64,000 nucleotides of DNA from Gelidibacter algens (GCF_001678675.1 NZ_LZRN01000003.1:124001-188000); one strand, 5' to 3'. Counted from the stretch's first letter, positions 9,854-19,880 are shown. Made by a program: numbers and translations. The notes: a model not told the origin generated them from the letters alone.

Positions 9854-11914
9854 ATGAAAATATTTAAGCATGCATTCAGTATCAGTCTTTTGCTGTTGGC
9901 AGTATATAGCTGCTCTAAGGACGATGAGTTGATAGATATCAACACCATAGCAGCGCCTACCAATGTTTCAGCGGCTGTAACGGTTACACAAGATAATACA
10001 GGGTTGGTCACTATTACGCCACTTGGAGAAGGAGTTACCAATTTTAAAATTGCCTTTGGTGATAATTCAGAACCTTCAGATATTGTGCAACCCGGAAAAA
10101 GCGTGACGCATATCTATGAAGAAGGCACCTACAACGCCACCATTACGGCCAATGGACTTAACGGTTTGAGCACTACAGCAACCCAAGAGATTATAGTGTC
10201 ATTTAAAGCGCCTCAAAATTTGATGGTTACCATTGTAAATGATGGCACTATTTCTAAAACGGTCAAGGTATCCGCAAACGCAGATTTTGCATTGAGTTAT
10301 AATGTCGATTTTGGCGATGGTAGTGACCCCGTCATGTCTAATATCAATGATACCACAACATATACCTATCAAGACGCTGGTACTTATACCATAGTAGTGA
10401 CCGCTTTTAGTGCAGCTATAGAAACTGCGTCATACACTGAAGAATTTGAGGTCACTGAAATTTTACAACCCTTGCAGGCAGCCCCCGCACAACCAAACAG
10501 GGCCCCAGAAGATGTCATTTCAATATACAGTGACCGTTATGAAAACATCGCGGGATCTGATTATTATCCAAATTGGGGACAATCTACCACGTTCAACCAA
10601 CTTGCGATCAATGGCAATAATATGATCCAATATGGAAATCTTAATTATCAAGGGATTCAGTTTGGCGCCACTGCCAATGCTTCCCAAATGGAATTTTTAC
10701 ATATTGATGTATGGACTGCAGATGACAATTTAGCATTGGATATTTTCCCAATAAGTATTGCAACTGGGGAGAAATTCGTTCAAAAAATTCCTGTGGCAGG
10801 GCAATGGAATAGTTACAACATCCCATTATCTGACTTTACAAGTCAAGGTTTGTCATTGGAAGATCTACACCAATTCAAATTTGTGGGAACTCCAGCCGGT
10901 GGCACAGTATTTTTGGACAATATCTATTTTTATAGAGCGGCTTCTACACCATTCAATTTGGCAGGAACATGGAAAATGGAAGAAGCAGCGGGATCTTTAG
11001 GTGTCGGGCCATCTGTTGGTGACATCAGCTGGTTTAATTGTGATGCTGCTTGTGTGGCAGCTAGAGCATGTTATTTTGATGACCTTTATATTTTTGGTTC
11101 TGATGGATCTTTCAACAATGATTTAGGCAGTGAAAGTTGGATAGAGCCATGGCAAGGTGGTGGTGATGCTTGCGGAGCACCAGTGCCACCTTATGACGGA
11201 TCAAACCCTGCAATTTACACAGTGGATCAGGCCAACGGCACTTTCACATTGAATGGTACTGGGGCATATATTGGTCTTGCAAAAGCTAACAATCAAGGTG
11301 AGTTACCAAATGTTGGTGTGCCAAATTCAATTACCTACAATTTTTCGGCCATTGACCCTAATACAATAAGTGTTTACGTAGAAGCAGGAACAGGTGTCTT
11401 CTGGCAATATCGATTGGTCAGAACCAGTGCTCCAGTGTCACCTCTTGCTGGAATTTGGAAAATGTCTGAAACTGCAGGTTCTTTAGGGGTTGGGCCAACA
11501 GTAGGAGACATCAGCTGGTTTAATTGTGATGCGGGTTGCATTGCAACCAGAGCGTGTTATTTTGATGATACCTATGTGTTTGGATCGGACGGTTCATTCA
11601 CAAATAATTTAGGTACTGAAAGTTGGATTGAAGGTTGGCAAGGTGGTGGAGATGCCTGTGGGACTCCAGTTGCCCCATATGATGGCAATGCCACGGCTAC
11701 GTATAGCTATGATGCTGCTGCTGGAAGTTTAACACTCAATGGAAAAGGAGCTTATTTAGGTATTCCAAAGGCAAACAATTTAGGTGAGTTGCCAAATGTG
11801 GCAGTGCCAGATGCCATAACCTATAATGTAACTATGGTGGATGCCAACAATATGGACGTCTATATCGAGTCTGGAGCAGGTGTGTTTTGGCAATTTAAGC
11901 TTGAAAGATTGTAA
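9854..11914 (+). CDS. PKD-containing surface lipoprotein with duplicated C-terminal modules (putative glycan-binding)
   Basis: A 686-residue lipoprotein. The start at 9854 gives MKIFKHAFSISLLLLAVYSC with Cys20; the frame from 9797 overlaps susD. Order: two PKD-like domains (about 22-215; YNVDFGDGSDP in the second), a beta-sandwich module (about 220-370, beginning EDVISIYSDRY and ending VFLDNIYFYR), then two copies of a module of about 150 residues. These copies begin GTWKMEEAAGSLGVGP and GIWKMSETAGSLGVGP and end FWQYRLVR and FWQFKLERL. Its position after SusD suggests a SusE/F-like surface glycan-binding protein. No catalytic domain was recognised, so function is inferred from position and modules. 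Confidence 0.8.
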   Translation: MKIFKHAFSISLLLLAVYSCSKDDELIDINTIAAPTNVSAAVTVTQDNTGLVTITPLGEGVTNFKIAFGDNSEPSDIVQPGKSVTHIYEEGTYNATITANGLNGLSTTATQEIIVSFKAPQNLMVTIVNDGTISKTVKVSANADFALSYNVDFGDGSDPVMSNINDTTTYTYQDAGTYTIVVTAFSAAIETASYTEEFEVTEILQPLQAAPAQPNRAPEDVISIYSDRYENIAGSDYYPNWGQSTTFNQLAINGNNMIQYGNLNYQGIQFGATANASQMEFLHIDVWTADDNLALDIFPISIATGEKFVQKIPVAGQWNSYNIPLSDFTSQGLSLEDLHQFKFVGTPAGGTVFLDNIYFYRAASTPFNLAGTWKMEEAAGSLGVGPSVGDISWFNCDAACVAARACYFDDLYIFGSDGSFNNDLGSESWIEPWQGGGDACGAPVPPYDGSNPAIYTVDQANGTFTLNGTGAYIGLAKANNQGELPNVGVPNSITYNFSAIDPNTISVYVEAGTGVFWQYRLVRTSAPVSPLAGIWKMSETAGSLGVGPTVGDISWFNCDAGCIATRACYFDDTYVFGSDGSFTNNLGTESWIEGWQGGGDACGTPVAPYDGNATATYSYDAAAGSLTLNGKGAYLGIPKANNLGELPNVAVPDAITYNVTMVDANNMDVYIESGAGVFWQFKLERL

Positions 11915-11932
11915 ATAGAAAAAATCATAAAT

Positions 11933-13594
11933 ATGAAAAATTTAATTAAGATCATAAGCCTAGTTGTTTTAGTGTTTTGTTTGGGTAGCTGTCAAGAAGA
12001 TGATCCGTCAGTTGGAGACATCGTTGCGCCAACTAATATCCTAATCAATTCAGAAATTTTAGGGGTGGATTCAGAAAATCCGAATGGCGATGGTAGCGGT
12101 TTGGTCAATTTTAATTTCACGTCCCAAAATGCTTTGAGCTATAAGGTGAATTATGGTGACGGTACAAGTGAAATGGTTCCTTCGGGTCAAGTTACACATC
12201 GCTACAGTCGTGTTGGTTTAAACACGTATACCGTGGTATTATCTGCCATTGGTACAGGAGGTGTTTCTTCTACAGCAACCATGGAAGTCTCCGTATTTAG
12301 CTCTTTTGATGACTTAGAAGCCAAACAATTGCTTTCTGGAGGGGCCGGAAGTTCTAAAACGTGGTATTGGGCAGCTTCAGAACCTGGACATTTAGGCGTT
12401 GGAGGTTCAAAATCTGCCGCTCCAGATGCGTATTGGTATCCTTCGTATTATACTGCGCAAGCATTTGAAAAAGCAGGGTCAGCAGATAGCGACTGTTTAT
12501 ATACTGATGAATTAACCTTCTCATTAAATGCGCAAGAAGAATTGACCTATCAACTTGATAACAACGGAAAAACCTTTTTCAACGCTGGTTATGAAAGCGT
12601 GGTTGGTGGTAGCGCCGGTACGGACTTTTGTTACGAATATAATACAGTAGGTGTCAAAAATGTTTCCTTGGCACCAACTTCTGTAGATTGGTCTTCTGTA
12701 CCAGATCCAAATTTCACATCTAGAGGTACTGTCATGAATTTTTCTGACAATGGCTTTATGGGCTATTTCATTGGGGCATCATCTTATGAAATCATCTCAC
12801 TCACCAGCACGAGTCTTTACGTTAGAGTGATGGATGCCAATAACCCCGCTTTATTTTGGTACCATAAGTTTTCAACCAGTCCGCCAACACCAAGTTTCGA
12901 ATCTATTTATAACGACTTGGTTTGGGAAGATACCTTTGATACAAATGGTGCGCCAGATCCTGATAACTGGACCTTCGATTTAGGCAATGGTGTCAACGGT
13001 TGGGGCAATAACGAAGTACAGATGTACACTGATAATGCTGACAATATTAAAGTTGAAGATGGCATCTTGAAAATTACAGCCAAAGTAGAAAATGGCAATT
13101 ATACGTCATCAAGAATCAAAACAGAAAATTTATTTGAATTCACTTATGGTCGGGTAGAGGTCAGAGCCAAATTGCCAACGGGTGGTGGCACATGGCCAGC
13201 AATTTGGATGCTGGGACAAAATTTTGACACCGTCTCCTGGCCTGCATGTGGCGAGATCGATATCATGGAACATGTTGGAAATGATCAAAACACTATTCAT
13301 TCTACCTTGCATTTTCCTGGAAACTCAGGAGGCAATGGCGTTACGGAGAGTACAACGGTAGCTACCGCTTCTACTGAATTTCACAATTATAGTGTAGAAT
13401 GGACTCCAGATTTTATTAAATTTTTGGTGGATGATACCGTTTATCACACGTTTCCAAATACAGCAGCTACACCTTTCAATTCAGATTTCTTTTTAATCCT
13501 GAACGTCGCCATGGGAGGTAATTTTGGTGGAGCAATCGATCCTGCTTTTACGGCATCGACATTAGAAATTGATTATGTTAAAATATACCGATAG
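11933..13594 (+). CDS. GH16 endo-beta-glucanase lipoprotein (laminarinase-like) with PKD domain
   Basis: A 553-residue surface lipoprotein. Order: lipoprotein signal (SLVVLVFCLGSC), PKD domain (about 35-125), a beta-sandwich of about 190 residues that resembles the duplicated module of the preceding protein (LGVGGSK, FWYHKF), then a GH16 domain (about 325-553). The GH16 active site GEIDIMEHVG supplies nucleophile E441, D443 and acid/base E446, the E-x-D-x-x-E arrangement typical of laminarinases and lichenases. It would cut beta-1,3-glucan into oligosaccharides at the cell surface. It starts 18 bases after the preceding gene and ends directly against the GH3 gene. Confidence 0.92.
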   Translation: MKNLIKIISLVVLVFCLGSCQEDDPSVGDIVAPTNILINSEILGVDSENPNGDGSGLVNFNFTSQNALSYKVNYGDGTSEMVPSGQVTHRYSRVGLNTYTVVLSAIGTGGVSSTATMEVSVFSSFDDLEAKQLLSGGAGSSKTWYWAASEPGHLGVGGSKSAAPDAYWYPSYYTAQAFEKAGSADSDCLYTDELTFSLNAQEELTYQLDNNGKTFFNAGYESVVGGSAGTDFCYEYNTVGVKNVSLAPTSVDWSSVPDPNFTSRGTVMNFSDNGFMGYFIGASSYEIISLTSTSLYVRVMDANNPALFWYHKFSTSPPTPSFESIYNDLVWEDTFDTNGAPDPDNWTFDLGNGVNGWGNNEVQMYTDNADNIKVEDGILKITAKVENGNYTSSRIKTENLFEFTYGRVEVRAKLPTGGGTWPAIWMLGQNFDTVSWPACGEIDIMEHVGNDQNTIHSTLHFPGNSGGNGVTESTTVATASTEFHNYSVEWTPDFIKFLVDDTVYHTFPNTAATPFNSDFFLILNVAMGGNFGGAIDPAFTASTLEIDYVKIYR

Positions 13595-15895
13595 ATGAAA
13601 AACGTATTATTTTTATTAGCTTTAAATAGTCTGATCCTACTATTGCTTCCTTTTGGAGAAGCCAACGCGCGCAATACCTATCAAGATCCTACCAACATGA
13701 AACAAGGAGATTCTATAGATATCAAAGTCAATACGCTTTTAGCGAAAATGACTTTGGAAGAAAAAATTGGCCAAATGAACCAATATAACGGCTTTTGGGA
13801 TGTTACAGGACCAGTCCCTTCTAATGGTGATGCGGCCAATAAGTACGATCACCTTAAAAAAGGGTGGGTAGGGTCAATGCTTAATGTTAGAGGTGTTAAG
13901 GAAGTCAGAAAAGTTCAAAAAATTGCGGTTGAAGAAACCCGTTTGGGTATTCCGTTAATTATTGGTTTTGATGTCATCCATGGGTATAAAACCATCAGTC
14001 CCATTCCGCTTGCGGAAGCTGCGAGTTGGGATTTGGAGGCCATAAAATTATCTGCACAAGTGGCTGCCGAAGAAGCTGCGGCTTCCGGTATCAATTGGAC
14101 TTTTGCACCAATGGTCGATATTTCTCGTGATGCACGCTGGGGACGCGTCATGGAAGGTGCAGGAGAAGATCCTTATTTAGGGTCTTTGATTGCCAAAGCC
14201 AGGGTAGAAGGCTTCCAAGGTGATGATTTGTCTTTGGCAAATACCATTGCAGCTTGCGCTAAACACTTCGCAGGCTATGGTTTTGCTGAAGCTGGTAGAG
14301 ATTACAATACGGTTGATGTTGGAACGTCAACATTATACAATATTATTTTACCTCCTTTTAAAGCAGCGAAAGAAGCAGGGGTCAGAACATTTATGAACGC
14401 CTTTAATGAACTCAACGGGATTCCGGCAACTGGAAGTGCTTTTTTACAACGGGATATTTTAAAAGGGGAATGGAATTTTGATGGCTTTATGGTTACAGAT
14501 TGGGGTTCTATAAATGAAATGATTACTCATAGACAGGCTAAAGATCGTCTTCATGCAGCAGAAATAGCTATTAAAGCAGGTTCTGATATGGATATGGAAT
14601 CTTATGCCTATGTTAATGAATTGGCAAGACTAGTAAAAGAAGGCAAGGTTGATGAAAGTTTAATTGACGATGCCGTCAAAAGAATTTTAAGAGTGAAATA
14701 TGAATTGGGACTTTTTGATGATCCTTACAAATACTGCAATGAGACCGTCGAAAAAGAAGTCATCGGAAGCAAAAGAATAAACGATGCTGTTTTAGATGTT
14801 GCCAAGAAATCTATTGTACTGTTGAAGAATGAGAACAACCTCCTTCCACTCAAGAAGAATGGACTAAAAATAGCTTTGATTGGTGCCTTGGCAAACGATA
14901 AAACCAGTCCGTTGGGAAGCTGGCGTATTGCTGCTGATGACGAGACCGCGGTTTCCGTGCTTGAAGGCATGCAAGCTTATAAAGGGAACACCATCACATT
15001 TGAAAAAGGCGCTGATGTCGTGACAGGAGAAACACTATTCCCTAAAGAACTCACCATCAACGTTTCTGACAAAAGCGGATTTGCTTCGGCGGTAACTGCT
15101 GCAAAAAATGCAGATGTTGTGGTTATGGTTCTTGGAGAACATGGTCTACACTCTGGAGAAGGCAGAAGTCGTTCAGAAATTGGACTTACCGGTGTACAAC
15201 AGGAATTATTGGAAACGGTTTATAAAGCCAATAAAAATATTGTGTTGGTGCTGAACAATGGCAGACCGTTAGCCATTGAATGGGCAGATGAACACATTCC
15301 AGCCATTGTAGAAGCATGGCATTTGGGAACCCAGAGCGGACATGCAGTGGCGCAAGTGCTTTACGGAGATTACAACCCGAGTGGCAAATTACCAATGACG
15401 TTTCCTAAAAATGTTGGGCAAGTGCCTATTTATTACAATCATAAAAGTACTGGAAGACCGACATTGCCGGCGCCAGGTGAAGTATTCTGGTCACATTATA
15501 CGGACGTGAGTAACGCGCCATTATATCCTTTTGGCTATGGCTTGAGCTATACCACCTTTGCGTATAGCGATTTAAAGGTTGATGTGATTTCCGACACTAG
15601 TGTTGCCGTTTCTGTTACGTTGACCAATACCGGTCAAGTGAAAGGTAAAGAAGTGGCACAGTTATATTTGCGCGATGAATTTGCAAGCGTTACGCGTCCT
15701 GTGAGAGAATTGAAAGGCTTTGAGTTGGTAGAATTGAATCCAAGCGAATCCAAGACTTTAAAATTTACATTGTCAAAAGCTGAATTAGGATTTTTTGATA
15801 ATAACGGAAAGTTTGTCGTGGAACCTGGGGATTTTAGCGTTTTCGTAGGTGGCAGTTCTGAGGCGACGTTAACTTCTCAATTTAACCTAAAATGA
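13595..15895 (+). CDS. GH3 beta-glucosidase (BglX-like), periplasmic
   Basis: A 766-residue exported glycoside hydrolase family 3 enzyme. It has a signal peptide (LFLLALNSLILLLLPFGEANA), the (beta/alpha)8 domain opening with MTLEEKIGQM, an alpha/beta sandwich domain, and a C-terminal Fn3-like domain (about 660-765). The nucleophile is D302 in FMVTDWG. CAKHFAGYG is the conserved KH motif. It would release glucose from imported beta-glucan oligosaccharides. The ATG follows the stop of the GH16 gene with no gap, and its stop overlaps the next ATG by four bases (ATGA at 15892-15895), so translation is probably coupled. Confidence 0.94.
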   Translation: MKNVLFLLALNSLILLLLPFGEANARNTYQDPTNMKQGDSIDIKVNTLLAKMTLEEKIGQMNQYNGFWDVTGPVPSNGDAANKYDHLKKGWVGSMLNVRGVKEVRKVQKIAVEETRLGIPLIIGFDVIHGYKTISPIPLAEAASWDLEAIKLSAQVAAEEAAASGINWTFAPMVDISRDARWGRVMEGAGEDPYLGSLIAKARVEGFQGDDLSLANTIAACAKHFAGYGFAEAGRDYNTVDVGTSTLYNIILPPFKAAKEAGVRTFMNAFNELNGIPATGSAFLQRDILKGEWNFDGFMVTDWGSINEMITHRQAKDRLHAAEIAIKAGSDMDMESYAYVNELARLVKEGKVDESLIDDAVKRILRVKYELGLFDDPYKYCNETVEKEVIGSKRINDAVLDVAKKSIVLLKNENNLLPLKKNGLKIALIGALANDKTSPLGSWRIAADDETAVSVLEGMQAYKGNTITFEKGADVVTGETLFPKELTINVSDKSGFASAVTAAKNADVVVMVLGEHGLHSGEGRSRSEIGLTGVQQELLETVYKANKNIVLVLNNGRPLAIEWADEHIPAIVEAWHLGTQSGHAVAQVLYGDYNPSGKLPMTFPKNVGQVPIYYNHKSTGRPTLPAPGEVFWSHYTDVSNAPLYPFGYGLSYTTFAYSDLKVDVISDTSVAVSVTLTNTGQVKGKEVAQLYLRDEFASVTRPVRELKGFELVELNPSESKTLKFTLSKAELGFFDNNGKFVVEPGDFSVFVGGSSEATLTSQFNLK

Positions 15896-16650
15896 AAATC
15901 CAAGGCAGCATCTTTGTCATCTTCTTTATAACGTTTGTTGCACACTCGCAAGAAGTCATTTTTGAAGAGCACTTTAATGGAGATACCTTAGATGCTGCCG
16001 TTTGGAATTATGAACTAGGTGATGGCTGTCCTGATTTATGTGGTTGGGGAAATAATGAACGGCAAATTTATTCCAAAGATAATGTGGCCGTAAAAGATGG
16101 ACATCTTGTGCTTACAGCCTCATTTGATGGCGAGACTTACACGTCAGGAAAAATTAATACCAAAGATAACCTTGAGTTTCAATATGGAACTATTGAAGTG
16201 CGTGCCAAATTGGCTGTAGGTAAAGGGATCTGGCCAGCCATTTGGATGTTAGGTAGTACTATTTCAGAAGTGGGTTGGCCAAAATCTGGCGAAATTGACA
16301 TCATGGAATATGTTGGTAAAAATCCGCATGAAATACATACCACGCTTCATACTCCTGACAGCCATGGGCAATCAAAAAACACAAAGATCACCACTGCTGC
16401 AAATATTGAAGACGGCTTCCATTTGTATAAAGCACATTGGACTAAAGATTTTATAAAATTCTATATCGATGATGCGTTGGTCTATACCTTTTCGCCAGAG
16501 ATAAAGAACAAAGACACTTGGCCTTTTGATAACCCCTTCTACTTACTTCTTAATCTTGCAGTTGGTGGAAATTTTGGAGGTCCAGAAGTGGATGATACCA
16601 TATTCCCGCAAGAATTTAGTATTGATTACGTAAAAGTTTACAAGCCTTAA
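15892..16650 (+). CDS. GH16 endo-beta-1,3-glucanase (laminarinase-like), single domain
   Basis: A 252-residue secreted GH16 enzyme with a short signal peptide (IFVIFFITFVAHS) and no accessory domain. The catalytic motif GEIDIMEYVG gives E134, D136 and E139. WPAIWMLG and VGGNFGGP, both typical of bacterial laminarinases, are present. It shares the fold and motif spacing with the GH16 lipoprotein two genes upstream, but lacks a lipobox, so it is probably periplasmic or secreted rather than anchored. Its start overlaps the GH3 stop by four bases. The two enzymes could work on polymer and on imported oligomer respectively, an inference from localisation signals. Confidence 0.93.
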   Translation: MKIQGSIFVIFFITFVAHSQEVIFEEHFNGDTLDAAVWNYELGDGCPDLCGWGNNERQIYSKDNVAVKDGHLVLTASFDGETYTSGKINTKDNLEFQYGTIEVRAKLAVGKGIWPAIWMLGSTISEVGWPKSGEIDIMEYVGKNPHEIHTTLHTPDSHGQSKNTKITTAANIEDGFHLYKAHWTKDFIKFYIDDALVYTFSPEIKNKDTWPFDNPFYLLLNLAVGGNFGGPEVDDTIFPQEFSIDYVKVYKP

Positions 16651-16768
16651 ATCGAATTTACAATTAATGTTGGGTACCTAGACCGGCATTGATCACATTC
16701 TTAAAGAGTTTCGTTTTGATTTCGTAATTGTTGTCAAGCTCTTGTAAATAATCTTTAATACAAACATC

Positions 16769-18637
16769 ATGAAAAAAATTACATTGACGCTTATTCTTTT
16801 GGTGGTTTCACTAGGATATGCACAACAAACAACGTACAACATTACGTTTGAACCTGGATCAGATGGAAGTGATCCCAATGAATGGAGCACTTTTGAAAAC
16901 GCCGATGGCGATAATGCAGATTTAATGGTGGCAAACCCAGCAACTTCTGGAATAAATACCAGCGCCACTGCATTACAAATGACAACTAACCCAGTACCAC
17001 CTTCACAGACTTTTGCTGGATTTCAAACCCGACAACCGGGAGTTTTTGGAACTTGGGTTTTAGATGCGAGCACAACCACTTTGACCTTAATGGTATATAA
17101 GGAAGAAATTAGTGAAACACGCGTATCTTTTATAAATGCGACGCAAGGGACAGTTTTTCAATTGAGTCAATCCAACACCTCAGTCAATACTTGGGAAACT
17201 TTGACCTATGATTTGTCACCTTTTATCACAAACGCTGGAAACGTGAACATCAACAGAATTGTGATTTTTCCGGATTGGCAAACAAGGGCTTCAGCTAATG
17301 TCAATCTTATTGATAACATCGTGTTTTCAGCCAATGCAATAGCTGTTGCTACGGCTCCTTCTGATGCACCGTCAGTACCTACTGAAAATGCTGCGGATGT
17401 TATTTCAATATTTAGTGACGCGTACACCGATGTAGCAGTTGATGGTTTCAATCAATTTGGAGGTTCAACACTGACGGATGAAACCATTGCTGGTAACAAT
17501 CTCAAAAAATATGTGAACTTAGATTTTACGGGAATAGAATTTACTGGTGCTAATATAATTGACGCCTCTACAAAAAACTTTTTGCATATTGATTTATGGA
17601 GTCCTGATGCTAATAATTTTGGTGTAAAACTGGTCGACTTCGGCGCCAATCAGACGTTTCAAGGAGGTGATGATAGTGAATTTGAAATTACATTTACAGC
17701 TCCTGCCGCAGGACAATGGATAAGTTATGATATTCCATTGTCAAATTTTACAGGTCTGACAAGTACTTCAAACTTAGCACAACTTATCTTTATTAAGGGT
17801 TCAGGAACTGCTTTTATTGATAATATATACTTCTATTCAGCAGCAGCTGTTGAACCTAATGTTGCGGCGCCAGTACCTTCGCCGTTGCAGTCTCAAGTTA
17901 TAAACATGTACAGCAACTCATACACAACTAATGTTAATGTGAGCTCTTGGAAATCTGATTGGAGCCCGAAAACAACAACTTATAGTGATAATATTCAAGT
18001 TGATGGTACAGCTGGTTCTGAAGCCAAACGATATACCGATGCAGACTTTGTAGGCGTTGAATTTTACGCACCAAACGCGGTAGATGCCACAGCAATGAAC
18101 TTTTTTCATGTGGATGTGTGGTCACCCAATGCAACGGTATTCCGTGTCAAATTAGTCGATTTGGATGCCGGAACTGTTGAGGGAGAGATCGCTTACAATA
18201 TTGCACAAGGCGAGTGGGTAACTTTGGATATTCCTCTTGATGATTTTGCTGATGCTACTAGAGTGACCAATGCTGCAAATCTATTGACTTCCAGAAATTC
18301 AATCCAACAGCTTATTTTTTCAGGTCAACCAACGGGAACATTTGATTTCTATATTGACAACGTTTACTTTTCTTCCGTGGCTTCCTTGGGGCTAAACAAA
18401 TTTGAAGTTGGTAATTTCAAAGTGTATCCAAACCCTAGTCAAAATAGCTGGAACATTAACAGCACAACGCTAATGGAATCCGTCAGTTTATATAATGTGC
18501 TGGGGAAACAAGTTTTAAATTTGCCCATAAATGGATTAACGGCCAAAATTGATAATAACAGTTTGATTCCAGGTTTGTATTTTGCTATCATTAAGATGAA
18601 TGGCAAGATGACCACGATAAAGTTGTTAAAAAATTAA
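16769..18637 (+). CDS. T9SS-secreted multimodular protein, putative carbohydrate-binding
   Basis: A 622-residue secreted protein. After the signal peptide (LTLILLVVSLGYAQ) comes an N-terminal jelly-roll-like region (about 20-190). Two copies of a beta-sandwich module follow (about 208-365, starting ADVISIFSDAY, and 380-535, starting VINMYSNSY). The same module occurs once in the lipoprotein at 9854. The C-terminus (from about 545) is a type A T9SS sorting domain with NFKVYPNPSQNSW and a closing TTIKLLKN. No catalytic domain was recognised. It is probably a released or surface glycan-binding protein of this locus. It lies 118 bases downstream of the GH16 gene and ahead of a strong terminator. 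Confidence 0.8.
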   Translation: MKKITLTLILLVVSLGYAQQTTYNITFEPGSDGSDPNEWSTFENADGDNADLMVANPATSGINTSATALQMTTNPVPPSQTFAGFQTRQPGVFGTWVLDASTTTLTLMVYKEEISETRVSFINATQGTVFQLSQSNTSVNTWETLTYDLSPFITNAGNVNINRIVIFPDWQTRASANVNLIDNIVFSANAIAVATAPSDAPSVPTENAADVISIFSDAYTDVAVDGFNQFGGSTLTDETIAGNNLKKYVNLDFTGIEFTGANIIDASTKNFLHIDLWSPDANNFGVKLVDFGANQTFQGGDDSEFEITFTAPAAGQWISYDIPLSNFTGLTSTSNLAQLIFIKGSGTAFIDNIYFYSAAAVEPNVAAPVPSPLQSQVINMYSNSYTTNVNVSSWKSDWSPKTTTYSDNIQVDGTAGSEAKRYTDADFVGVEFYAPNAVDATAMNFFHVDVWSPNATVFRVKLVDLDAGTVEGEIAYNIAQGEWVTLDIPLDDFADATRVTNAANLLTSRNSIQQLIFSGQPTGTFDFYIDNVYFSSVASLGLNKFEVGNFKVYPNPSQNSWNINSTTLMESVSLYNVLGKQVLNLPINGLTAKIDNNSLIPGLYFAIIKMNGKMTTIKLLKN

Positions 18638-18659
18638 GGAACCATTTTGATTTATAAAT

Positions 18660-18690
18660 AAAGAGTGTACTTTTATCAGGTACACTCTTT
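18660..18690 (+). terminator. Intrinsic terminator closing the glucan locus
   Basis: A perfect 11-bp stem (AAAGAGTGTAC, 18660-18670, with GTACACTCTTT, 18680-18690), a 9-base loop and a T-rich tail. It lies 23 bases after the stop of the T9SS protein and separates it from the LacI gene. Confidence 0.9.
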
Positions 18691-18706
18691 TTAATTTTAA
18701 AAACCC

Positions 18707-19711
18707 ATGGTAACCCTCAAACAATTAGCTGAACAATTAAATGTATCTGTATCTACGGTTTCTAAAGCTTTGAACAACAGCGAAGAAATAAGTAAAGATA
18801 CGATTGAGCGGGTTAAAGAATTGGCAAAACATCTTAATTACCAGCCCAATAAAATGGCCTTGAGCTTAAAAAGCAATAAAACAAAAACCTTGGGTGTGAT
18901 CATTCCTAATATACTCAATCATTTTTTTGCGAAAGCCCTTTATGCCATTGAAATGGAAGCTTCCAAACAGGGCTATAATATCATTACTTGTGTTTCCAAT
19001 GAAATGCTTTCAAAAGAGGAGAACAGTCTTCAGCTGCTGTCTAATGGCAGTGTGGACGGATTTATCATGTCTATAGCCGAAGAGACCCAAGTCAAAAACA
19101 AGACTGATCATATTGCTGTCATTTTAAATCAGGGCATCCCTATGGTTTTGTTCGATAGAGTTGTAGATCTTGATTGCGACAAGGTGATTATAGACGATTT
19201 TGGAGCATCTTATGAAGCTACCAAACATCTCTTGAGTGAAGGACGCAAACACATCGTACTCATAAGTGAAATTGAAGAATTGAGTGTGGGCAAATTAAGA
19301 ACAAACGGCTATCTCAAAGCATTGGAAGAAGATACCACTTCTCAACAGGAGCCAATTGTTATTCATGTAGGTAAAGATGACGATTTAGAAGAAACGATAG
19401 ATAATCTGTTTATTTCTAATAGCAAAGTAGATGGCATATTATCCATTGATAATACCTCTGGCGTAGTCGCTTTACACAAAGCCTTAAGAAGAGGTTACAA
19501 AGTACCTGAAAATTTATCGATTATTGGTTTTTCTGATGACAATGTCCTAGCGTATACAGATCCTAAATTATCTACAATTTCACAACATACGTTTGATATT
19601 GGCAAATCGTCTGTAAAACTCATGATTGATAGATTACAAAAAAAATCCACCACCACTCATGTGACAAAAACTATTAAGACGAACTTAATTTTAAGAGGTA
19701 CTACAAAATAA
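18707..19711 (+). CDS. LacI family transcriptional regulator
   Basis: A 334-residue regulator. The N-terminal HTH (VTLKQLAEQLNVSVSTVSKA, residues 2-21) and the hinge region with LNYQPNKMALSLKS are classic LacI/GalR. A periplasmic-binding-protein-like ligand domain follows (about 60-334), with LGVIIPNI and IIGFSDDNVLAYTDPKLSTI. It would bind a sugar and repress or activate nearby genes. It is co-directional with the locus but separated by a terminator, so it has its own promoter or depends on readthrough. No LacI-type operator was identified with confidence. Confidence 0.93.
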   Translation: MVTLKQLAEQLNVSVSTVSKALNNSEEISKDTIERVKELAKHLNYQPNKMALSLKSNKTKTLGVIIPNILNHFFAKALYAIEMEASKQGYNIITCVSNEMLSKEENSLQLLSNGSVDGFIMSIAEETQVKNKTDHIAVILNQGIPMVLFDRVVDLDCDKVIIDDFGASYEATKHLLSEGRKHIVLISEIEELSVGKLRTNGYLKALEEDTTSQQEPIVIHVGKDDDLEETIDNLFISNSKVDGILSIDNTSGVVALHKALRRGYKVPENLSIIGFSDDNVLAYTDPKLSTISQHTFDIGKSSVKLMIDRLQKKSTTTHVTKTIKTNLILRGTTK

Positions 19712-19880
19712 GTCGTTGTCACATGCTCTCTTGAGACTTCGCTTTCTGTTTAATAGTATTTATGATTATCCAGTAATCTCTCATCTTCCCCTAAAAATTT
19801 TGTTAAACATTTTTTAAAATTGAATACATTACAAGCTCCTGTGATTTGTAAATGCATAACTTTATGAAAAACGTAAACCA

